Assembly (NCBI GenBank): GCA_022828595.1
Contig: JAKGHH010000005.1
Coordinates: forward strand, 53,687,655 to 53,751,654
Direction: 5' to 3'
DNA: 64,000 bases
Source of the DNA: Nelumbo lutea
Lineage: Eukaryota > Streptophyta > Magnoliopsida > Proteales > Nelumbonaceae
Both the position numbers and the translations under genes were made by a program. The notes beneath the pieces were generated by a model. That model did not search any database. It saw nothing but the letters and a program-made list of their open reading frames with translations, and was not told the origin of the DNA. Positions 44,975-56,000 of this stretch are shown here, one piece after another. Position 1 is the first letter of the stretch. Each line of letters starts with the position of its first letter.

Positions 44975-47045
44975 ATGAGGTATAACCCTTGCGTGGGGGT
45001 ATTTTAGGTATTACAAGAAAATATTAGGAACGAGTTTGTCCCATTTTTTTGGAGAAGTACTTTTTCAAGAAGTGCTGAAAAAAAAAACTAACTCGAAGTC
45101 ACCTTTTTAAAGAAGTACTTCTTCCGCACTTTTTTACCAAACACACAACCACTTAATGTGTGGTCCCAACTCTTAAAATGAGTACTTCTTATAAGTGTTC
45201 TCAAACAGGGGCTAAGTTGTATTAGACAATTCTGCCTTGGTTAGAGTCCAATGTGGAGCCAAGGACGATGTAAAGTACATGAGGTACAAATGCAGAGAGT
45301 TCGGCTTTCAATAGCCTCTTGCAACCATGCATTGTGAATATCTGTCCAAGAAATAAATTACACAAGTATAGAGATATTCCAAATCCAAGGCTGTAAAGAT
45401 TGTACAAATGGGCATTGCATTGACTGAAGCCGAACTCACATATAGATGGGTTCAGTCCTAGTAATCATATAAAAATCGAGAGAGTCTGAATCCGATACCC
45501 ACAGGACACTACAATAAGCATGCATTGTGGGTATGTGTGGTAGCGTCTTTGCAAGTAGAAGATCCGAGCTATAAAAGCGTTGTTTGGCATTGACGTCGTT
45601 TCCTATGAAAACAGCACCATATAAGCGCCACATCAGAAAAAGTGGTGCTTTAGAAAACAGCCTCTTATTTGGTACCATTTTTCTAGAAAAAAAAAAAACA
45701 TTACTCTAGACCACACCTTGAAAATCGGAAGTGTGGTATGAAAAAATGACAAATTCAGTGTTTTCTTAGAAAAATAGCCCATTGTTGCCAGTGGTGCAAT
45801 GATGTGACATCAATGTGGTATCATCTTGGACGTTGGATAATTTAGACCAATGCTGAAAATGATTCTACACCAATGATATCAAGCAAAACAAGTATTGTTT
45901 TCCAAAAAACATCCTATGTGACAGCACTATTTTCAAACAAAAAATCAACATCATTTTCTAAAAAAATTGCTGTGTTCCCAGCACCGATGCCAAACATTTA
46001 CAAAGTTATTTGCTGGCATCGTCCAATAACTATGGGTGCACTGAGCTATGCTGTCCCATTGTGGAGCCATCAGCCAATTCAGTCCATTTAAAATAACTGT
46101 GGACTGGACTTTGCTTGCAAATTCAGGCCCTAATCTTGTAGTCACGTGATTCCTTTGTATATTTGGATAAATCTTTCAAAAGTAATCGATAAATTGAAAC
46201 TAGGGCATAACGAATAATACCCAAATTCTGAACCTTTTTATCTCGTAAATAAAAGTATAATTTATGTTGGATTAATGTAACAAAAACAAATGGGTTAGTT
46301 AATCGGGAGGAGACTAAGCTTTGTTACTAAAACCGATATTACATTGTATAATGGGATTGAGGTCATTCCCTCAAAGCCCATGGAAAAGTGGCCCAAGACA
46401 GTTCTCGTTCCAATCCCTCGCATCAGGCCTCCTCCATGAATGTTGGATATCAAATATTTAGGCTTTATGGGGTGAAGTTCCTCGAAGCACAAGCATTTTA
46501 CCTAGACCCAAGAAAGTTTAGGCTGTGATTTTGGTTTGAGAAAAATAAGAGTAGGGGTGCAATTTTGGGCGGGCTCAGCCTGAGTCTGAACTGGCCTAAC
46601 CTGAAATTTTAGGATATGCCCAGATTTGACCCTTAAGTGGCCCAAATCCAGACCAAGTCTGAGCCCAATTTAAATGCATCAAATTATAATATAGGTTGGA
46701 TTTGAATTGAGAAGATTGGGCTTGACCTTAGGTTCAGTCGAGGCACAGACCTTAAACCCAAATTTTTGGGTCGAGCGCAGAATGACCCTAAATCCAGCTC
46801 TTGGTGCATCATTAGGGTACCCTCCTTGATAGTTTATAGAAGTATTGTCGTTTAGTAAAGGGTTCTGTACCGTAGACAGTTATGCTGATCCACTTTAGTC
46901 TTTAGTCTTTGTGTAGTCCAGCGAGCCCCACGTCACAAGACCACCCAAGAGATCTCATCTCCAGATTCTTCACTTCTTTCTTATCCCCTATATTGTTATC
47001 TAACAAAGGGCTTATTCTCTTCTGTTTTCCTTCATCCTGTTGACC
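44975..47045. other. gene-free stretch upstream of the DFR-like gene
   Basis: No gene is seen. 45570-46005 has ends that resemble each other in inverted order (GTTGTTTGGCATTGACG and ATGTTTGGCATCGGTG), a possible MITE. 46555-46810 begins TAGGGGTGCAATTTTGGGCG, like a hAT-type MITE, but no right end was found. The last 130 bases before 47046 should hold the promoter; CCACGTCA at 46929-46936 is an ACGT-core element and TATATTG at 46989-46995 a weak TATA candidate. Confidence 0.35.
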
Positions 47046-50000
47046 ATGGAATCAGGAACAGGACATGGCACAGTGTGTGTAACAGGAGCATCTGGTTACA
47101 TCGGATCATGGCTTGTTATGAGGATTCTCCAGCAGGGTTACATTGTTAGGGTCACCCTGCGCGATCCCAGTATGCGTCTTCGTTCCCACCTTAGTTTCTT
47201 CTTTGCTTTTTGTATTTTCATTTCCTTCTTATGAGACTGTTGCATGGTTTAACATGAGAGTTACAGACAACACAGAGAAAGTGAAGCATTTGTTAGATTT
47301 GCCAAAAGCTCAGACACACTTGACTCTATGGAAGGCTGATCTAGACGACGAGGGTAGCTTTGATGAAGCCATCCAAGGTTGCACAGGAATATTCCATGTC
47401 GCCAGTCCAGTGATATTTGAGTCCGAGGACCCCGAGGTGAGTGAGAGATTCTACGGCTGAAACTGAAGAAGATGGAAAAGTAGAATAATCCAATCGTACC
47501 GCTTTCTGTACTCCATTACAATTCCATGCTCTCAAACCTAAGACCTAGTTGGGCTGTAAATTGGGCTGAATAGATCTGAAGCTAATTAGCCCAACTTAAC
47601 TGCCAATCTGACTAGGCCAGCCTTTCCAAAACAGAAAGCATGCCTTTGTTTGGGGCCAAATATTTCCAAAAAAACCTTTTTCGTGGTGGTCTCAAATAGA
47701 ACATGGCCCAATTCAAGGCGGCTTTCACATGGCATCGTCCTTTGTGGCACAATGGGGCCTTCCTTTTCCTCTTTATATCCACATCCATGGTGGAAATTTT
47801 AACTTTCACTGCATGCCACACAGGTTTCCACGTGGCAAAAATAGGATAGCTCATGCATGGAGAAAAGGGAGCTTACTAGCTTCTATGTTTGCATGTGCAG
47901 AGTATGGGTTGGGATTGATGTCATCCAACTCGCCTAAAGATACATTTCTAGACCAAAATCAGTGGACTTGCCCAAATTAAGCTGATTTTGGGTGTAAATC
48001 AATCTTAACCCAAAGTATGGAACTAGCTCAGCCGGGCTAGTCCAATCTAACTTAAACATTTATAATACAATAGCAACTAAGTAATGAATCAATCTTATGG
48101 TTGATTATTTATTGGAGCCTAAACAATTCTAAACTTGATAACGTTTACAAAATTTGCTGGTGTTGTTTTGCAGAATGAAGTAATAAAACCAGCCATCAAT
48201 GGGGTACTGAATGTTATGAGGTCATGTGTCCGGGCAAAAACAATCAAAAGAATTGTCTTCACATCATCGATGACAACAGTTCAGATACGAGAACACCCAC
48301 TTCCCATGTATGATGAGAGCCATTGGAGTGACATAGATTTTGCCAGGAGGGCCAAGATGACCGGATGGGTGAGCATCCCATTTACTTTAGGCTGTGTTTG
48401 TTTTGAAAGAAAAGGTGGGAAAATCTATACAACATTTGTATATGTATTCAACTTGTGTATGTACTGGAATCCAAGCCTTGTCCATTTTACGATTAGATAA
48501 AATGGTTAGATTTATTTTAGGGTATCTTTGGTGTGAAGGAAAAAGTAAGGAAAGGTAGGAAAACCTTTATAGACATTGTATAGGTTTTTCTATTTTTTTC
48601 TTCCTTTCCCTATCTTTTCCTTCAAACCTAATGGTGCGCAATTCGGCCGGTCTTAGCTATCAATGATTTCACCTCTGACTGGAGCGACGAGGAGCCTGAA
48701 AACGGAGAAGATGAGGGAACTCCGGGGGAACCCGATGAGATAGCTCCGAAGCTCAAATTAGTATTCTTTCAAAGGCAAAGCAAAGACCAGATGGTGCAAA
48801 GTTCACATACCTTGTTGTTGGGGGTGGGGGGCCTTTTATAACCACTTCGCGCACTCGCTCCAAAGCCCTTGTCACGTCGGGTATGATTACCCTTGCTTCT
48901 GTTAGTTCGGGTGTCGTCCTTTCTGCTGGGAAAGAATTGTCATTGCTTTTTGTTAGAACCGTCTCTATAACTGGAGATGGCGGTGTCAGGAGGCGGTGGC
49001 AGGTGGCCGTTTGGAGTGCGGCCGTCAAACGTCAGATCCCAAGTCAGTCAGGTGCGCCGCCCTTGGGTACGGACTTCCTCGGTGTCAGGCATGGTACGGT
49101 TTGTTTGGTTTTGGTGTCCTGAGGGCGATGTGGTGGAGTGGTGAGCGAGGCGAAGTCTTGAGTTCGGAGGTATGTCCTGTATTGCTATAGGGCAGGCCAG
49201 TTCGGCGAGGTGTGTCCCAAACTGCTATAAGGCAGGCCAGTTCGGCGAGATGTGTCCCAAACTGCTATAAGGCAGGCCAGTTCGGCGAGGTATGTCCTGA
49301 ACTTCTATAAGGCAAGCCAGTTCGGCGAGGTATGTCCTGAACTGTTACATGCGGGCCAATTCGGATTACTGTCTGGTTTGGGGCCGAAGGGTGAGTTCAG
49401 TCTCCTAGTAGGGAGTTCAGCCGCAGGTAGGGGAGTTTGGTCAGCCGGTTTCTCCCCTTGGTGCTCGCGCCTTAGGCGTGCTTTTGTGCCGAGCTGTTGC
49501 CTTTGCCACGTGTTGCGTAACTGTGAGGTCGGGCCAAATCTTCCTTCATCAATTGCCCCCCACTCCTCGCACCAAGTGTCTTGCCTTGGCATGGGGAGTC
49601 TGTAAAGTGGTAGGTGGATTTGTCCCGTTCTTTGAATCTTGACAGTGCGAGGTGCTTTGCCAGGGTTCTTCGGGTTTCTAGAGCGTCCGAAAAAGGTGGG
49701 ATACGTGCCTACTGCTTATGAATGTTGACGGGCATGGCAGCATTTGTTTATTTTAAATTTCAAAAAACCACACCGCTGGGACGTGACAACGGGTCTTTTT
49801 ATTTTGAAAAAGGCGCACCACTGTCGTTTTGAGGGGACGTGCGCTGGCAGTTTTGTCAGTTGTAGAGAGACGTGTGCGGCGCAATGTCAGTTTCAGAAAG
49901 ATGTGCGCCGGCGCGTCGTCGGTTTCAAAAAGACGTGCGCTGACATTTCGTTCATTTCGAAGAGACATGCGCCAATCACGTCTCGATCTCAGGAGACGTG

Positions 50001-53000
50001 CGGTCAGCACGAATGCGGGCCGTCGGATTCGCTTTGATCTGCACTGTTGGTTCTTGGTTACTGTAGCTATAAATAATAGGGACCCCAGTCAATTTGTCAC
50101 TTCTGCGGTTTGCTTCTTGAGCTCACGTCCAACTTTCCAGCTCGCGTCCAGGCCTTTCAGTTCACGTCTAGGCTTGTTACTTCGCCTTCAAGGCTTTTGG
50201 CTTGTTCCAGTTTCCAGAGCCTTCAAAACTTTCCGATGAGTACCTTCCTGAATCCACATTTTCTCCTCGATGTCTAGCTTTGATAGCTCAAACGATTCTT
50301 TAAGTAGGACTGATGTAGGTTCTACGAACCGAGCCGTATCCCCAGATTGTCTTAGTGATCCTGAGGTGGAACTTGAGGATGACCTTGAACCCGTAGGCCG
50401 AGCCGCTTCGGGCAGTTTAGCATCTACCTCTCATCGAGGTCGGATGCTAGACAGGTTTGGTCCTTCGACTATGACGCCCGAGGGGCTCCAATCTCTACTT
50501 ATCTCTTACAATCTTCATGGGGGTATACCTATTTCATTCCTTCGGGTAGCTTTCCCTGGAAACACGGTCCTAATGAGATCGTGATTTTTCGATAGCAGCT
50601 CGCTGCGGGGCTGCGACTACCTTTCCACCCCCTTCTCGTCGAGGTCATAAACCACTTCAGTGTTACCATTGACCAACTTCATCCAAACTCTATTCGGAAT
50701 CTGGTAGGGACAGTCTCCCTTTTTTGCGAACAGAACTTCCCTTTAGACTTGGAGATATTCTCCTCTATATTAATGCTCAAAAAACAAGCAGGTTCTCTTC
50801 CCGGGGGAAGACGAGCGTATTACCTGTCTCCTCGCCCGGGTTTCAAGCTTCTGCACGAACTTCCTAACAAGGTCCCGGCATGGAAGCGAGATTACTTCGG
50901 GGTGCGAAGTGCACAAGGGTGGCCTATTTAGACCAGGTGGGGGGAGGCCGCTCCTGATTCTAGTGTCACTCTCGATAAAGAGATGGTGAAGGGCCTCCGG
51001 CAATGGGCACGGCAATGTTTAAAGTGCCATCAGTACTTAACGGAGGCCAAGCTTATTGCGGTCGGCCTGAGTTCAGGTAGGTTTCTCAGCTCAGGTTTCT
51101 TGTTTGCTTCATTCTTTCATTTTTTCTGATGCCGAACTCTTTTCTACAAGTGTGATGGACACAGAGAGGACTCAAGGGGGTGCCTATTCCAAGGCATGAA
51201 GAGGAGGAAGCGGGTCACCAAGCGAACTCGTACCGAGCTGCCCCAGGATGAGGAGCCTCAGGTTCTGGGCCACTCGCCAGAGGATCTGCCCGGGGAGCCC
51301 GAAGTGGCTCCTCCGATGCATGAAGCTACTGGGGCGCCTTACGCTGAGACCACTCACACGGGTGCTCCCGCCTACTCTAGTGCCCTTGCTTACTCTGGGT
51401 CCGCTCATACGCAGGCGGGGCCCTCGGGTTTGAGAGCTCAAGGGGAGTTCAGGAGCGTGTTGTCACCGAACTACACTCTTCAGAAGAGTAGGGAGGCTAC
51501 TTTCCCTGAGGAGATCATGGCATGGACCGATCTTCCCTTGAATCAGGTCGCCTGCCATGTCGTAACTCATGCTATGGTGGTAAGTCAGATTTTGTCTGCC
51601 TTCTTTATTTTCTATCCTTCTTGCTGTTGTCGCTCATTTGTTTCTTTTGGTAGGTGAACTCTTCTATTCACGCTTTAGCGGCCCAGGTGGAGATGAGCTC
51701 GCGACAAGTGTGAGCTGCTGAGGTGGCCGCTCATGCTGCCAAAGCGAATACCCGAGCTGCTGAGGCAGCCGCTCATGCTGTCGAAGAGGCTGCTCACGTT
51801 GCTATGGCCAGGCAGGCGATGTCTCAATGGGATGCCGAGGCCATGGGGGTAGTCGTGAAGCATATGGCGGACCTGAGGTTGGACCTGCAGCATTAGGTCG
51901 AATACCTTCAGGACGACATCAGGGAGAAGATGCAGATTTTTTCCCAAGGTATTGAAGATGCCAAGAAGAAGGCCGTTGAAGACTACATTGCCTTGTCGCG
52001 TTTTGACGACCTGATGGTGGATTCTTACAAAAGGGGATTCAAACTGAGCCGGTGGATGATCCGGAACACGTATCCCGACCTTGACGTTAGTGCCATATCC
52101 ACTTTGCGTATAACTCAGGAGATGGCCAATGCTGCCGATGGCGAGCCAGATTCTGAGGGCGAGGCAGGGCCTTTGGGTGTCGTTGAAGTGCCTTCTAATG
52201 GGGAAGAAGTGGCTCCGGGATTGTAATTTTTTTTGTACTCTTTCTTTTCTTGCAAGGAAATAGACAATCTTTTTGGTTAAGTGTTCTTTTTTCCGAACCG
52301 ATAACATGCCCGATCTGTTTCTTACCCGGGTCATTGTACTCGCGCGACCTGTTTTGATGTTTAATACTTGGTCTCTGCTCTGCTTTATTCTTTTGATTGA
52401 TATTTTTCCGAGCTGATAATATGCCCAACTTTTATTTGCTCGCTTATGCCGAGGTTCCTCTTGTTGGCTCCGCATCTTGGCCCTAAGGCTCTTGTAGTGA
52501 TTTCGTTCACTTCGCTTGGTGGTTTATATGTAGTATCACCTTAAGTTAACAATGTTCCACGCTCGGGGTACTTGTTTGCCTTCCAAGTTTTCGAGCTCAT
52601 ATGCCCCCCCGTGCGCTCTCTTTACTTTATAAGGCCCTTCCCAATTTGGTCCAAGTTTGCTCACGCCGGGTTCGGGCACCATAATCTTACAGAGAACCAG
52701 GTCGCCGACTCGGAAGCTTCACTGCTTTACTCTGGCATTGTAGTACCGAGCTACCTGCTACTGGTAGGCCACTGTCCAGATGTGCGTGAGGTCTCTTACC
52801 TCATCCAGTAGGTCAAGGCTGGTACGTAACTCATCTCCATTCGTCTGATCGTCATATGTTTCTATTCGCAATGTTGGTACTTCGATTTCCGCCGGAATTA
52901 CTACTTCAGTGTCATAGGTGAGGTTGAAGGGGGTTTCTCCCGTGGCGATTTTTTCTATAGTTTGGTGAGCCCATAAAACACTTGGTAACTCTTTCGCCCA

Positions 53001-56000
53001 CAACCCCTTAGCTCGATCTAGACATGCTTTCAGTCCGCGCAGGATGGCTCTATTCATTACTTCTATCTGACCGTTTGCCTATGGGTGCGCAACCAATGTG
53101 AAGTTCTGCCCAATCCCCATATTTTGGCACTACTCTTGGAACTTGATATCCTCGAATTGCTTGTCGTTGTCGGAGATCAGTACCCAAGGTAACCCGAAGC
53201 GACATACTATGTTCTTCCAAAAGAAGTTCTGTATGTTTCGGGCAGTAATTGTTGCCAGAGGTTCGGCTTCTATCCAATTTGTGAAGTAATCTACTACCAC
53301 CACTAGGAATTTTCTCCCACCTGTTGCTGGTGGGAATGACCCCAGTAGGTCGATGCCCCATTGTGCAAAGGGCCATGGGCTGGCGAGGTATTTGAGGTCG
53401 AAAGCAGGCTGATGGTGGATGTTGGCGTGCTTCTGACACTTGTTGCATTTTTTGACGAGCTCGACGACTTTTGCCTTCATCGTTGGCTAGTAGTGTCCTT
53501 GTCGAAGTGCTTTTTGGGCGAGTGCTCTGCCCCCCCAGGTGTCCGCCACACATACCATCATGAGTATCGCGAAGTATGAGCTCGGCTTTGGCAGGTTGCA
53601 GACAATGCAAGTAGGGGAGCGTGTAGGACCGTCGGTACAACCGTTCGTCAATTATGACGTATTTGGCTGCCTAGCGCTGCACCCTCTTGGCCGCATTGCG
53701 GTCCGCAGGGAGGGTTCCATCTAGAAAGAAGCTCGCAAGTGGGTCAATCCAGCTCGGCTCCACTTCAAGGACGGGAGCGACCTCCTCTGCTCCATCGAAA
53801 AAGCTAGGCCGAGATAAGTCCTCTATATACACGGTTCTCATGGTGTTGTGACTCGTGTTGACTAACCGGAACAAAGCGTCGGCTTCAGTGTTCTCTGACC
53901 TCGGGATTTGCCTGATGAAGTGTGACTAGAAGTTGAGCAGGGCCTCTTTTACTTTCGCCAAGTATGCGATCATAGAGAGCTCGCGTGCTTCGTACTCGCC
54001 CGTGATCTGGTTGACCACGAGCTGGGAATCGCTGCAGATGACTATGTGCTTTGCTCTTACCTTTTGTGCTAGATTCAGTCCGGCTATCAGTGCTTCGTAT
54101 TCTGCCTCATTGTTAGATGCCGCGAACTCAAAGCATAGTGTGTATTCCAATTTTGTGCCACCCAGGCCGCATAAGACTATTCCAGCCCCGCTACTTTGCT
54201 GGTTCGAGGAACCATCTACGTGAAGGATCCAGGGCTCCTCATCCCAATTCGCGCTTGGCCTGACCAGGAGAGATGCCACACTGGCTACTACTTCACAGGG
54301 TTCAGACTCTATTGGCTTGGGAGCTCTGGGTTTGCCCGAACTGGGGACCTCGGGCTCAACCTATTGAGGGGCTTCAAGGCTAAAAGTGCACTCGGCGATA
54401 AAATTTGCTAAGGCTTAAGCCTTAATTGCGGTCCATGGTTTGTACTGGAGATCGTACTCGCTGAGTTCGATGGCCTACTTCATCAGCCGACCGGAGACCT
54501 CGGGCTTCAGCAAGACTTGTCTTAGGGGTTTGTCGGTTAAGACGACGACGGTGTGAGCTTGGAAGTACAGGTGGAGTTTTCGAGCTGAAATCACCAATGC
54601 GTACGCTATCTTTTCTATTTGCGGGTATCTCGTCTCTGCTCCTTGCAGAATTTTACTAACATAATAGACGGGTCGCTGGACCTGATCTACTTCCTTTATT
54701 AGTACCGAACTGACCACATCGTCACTCGCCGAGAGGTACAGTTCTAAGACCTCGCCCTCCTCGGGTCTGGCTAAGGTTGGCACAGTGGCGAGGTAGGTTT
54801 TTAGCTCGTCGAACGCGAGCTGGCAATCTTGGGTCCATTCGAACCCTTTGCCTTTGATTGCCTTAAAGAAAGGCAGGCAGCGATCTACCGATTTGGACAT
54901 GAAGCGGCTCAGAGTAGCTATGCGGCCATTTAGCCTTTGAACTTCTTTTACTTTCTGGGGTGGTCTCATATCAAGGATAGCCTTTATTTTGTCCGGGTTG
55001 GCCTCAATACCATGCCGGTTGACAATGTACCCTAGAAACTTACCCAAGGTGACACCGAAGACACACTTGTTTGGGTTTAGTCTCATTCTATATTGACGCA
55101 GAATTTTGCAGACAGAATTCTATTTTTGTGCCGATTAAGGGCCGAAAAAGCTTATTTACAAGTCTTTGGAAGGTTGCCCTAGCATTCTTTAGCCCAAAGG
55201 GCATGACCTTGTAACAGTACAGGCCGGACTCGGTAATGAAGCTGGTTTTTTCTTTGTTGGACTGGTCCATCTTGATTTGGTTGTAGCCTAAGTATGCGTC
55301 CAGGAAGCTTAGCAGCTCATGTCCCGAGGTCGCGTCCACTAGGCGGTCAATTCGGGGTAGGGGGAAGCAGTCTTTTGGGCAAGCTCAGTTCAGGTCGGTG
55401 TAGTCGATGCAAATGCGCCACTTACGTTAGCTTTTTTCACCAGCACTGGGTTGGCTACCCATCTCGGGTAATGAACTTCCCTTATGAAGTCCACTACGAG
55501 GAGCTTTTCGACTTCTTCGTCAACCGCCCTCCAGCGCTCTGGGGTTAAGTTGCGTTTCTTCTGTCTAATGGGTCTGACTACAGGGTCAGTGTTAAGTTTG
55601 TGAGTTATAAGGCCAGGGTCAATACTGGGCATATCCGCCGTGGACCATGAAAAAATATCTAAATTTTGAAGTAAGAAACTCACCAGTTTGGTTCGCAGAG
55701 GCTCCTTAACGGAAGCACCGATCTGTAGCGTTCATGCCGGATCTGTAGCTGAGGTCGAGACTGTGACTATTTCCTTAGTGGGCGAAGCTCGTTCCTAGCC
55801 CTGCTCCGCAGCCCGCTCCAGTTCGAGGTCATCGGTTGCCTTGGTTTTTCCCTTTAGGGCGGCAACATAGAATTTGCGGGACTCAAGTTCGTCGCCCCAC
55901 GCTACCCCCACACCGAAGTCCGTGGGGAACTTCATTGCCAGATAATAGGTGGAGACAACTGCACACAGAATGTGCATAATTGGCCGCCCTATTATGGCGT

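Noticed and set aside
48135..48500. 121-codon open frame taken as a gene of its own
   Set aside because: Its middle part is exon 3 of the DFR-like gene (48174-48368). The flanks are intron with clear splice sites.
51675..52475. Long (266-codon) minus-strand open frame in element D
   Set aside because: It lies opposite the conserved last exon of the antisense gene, has no recognised domain, and its counterpart in element B is not open. Taken as a shadow.
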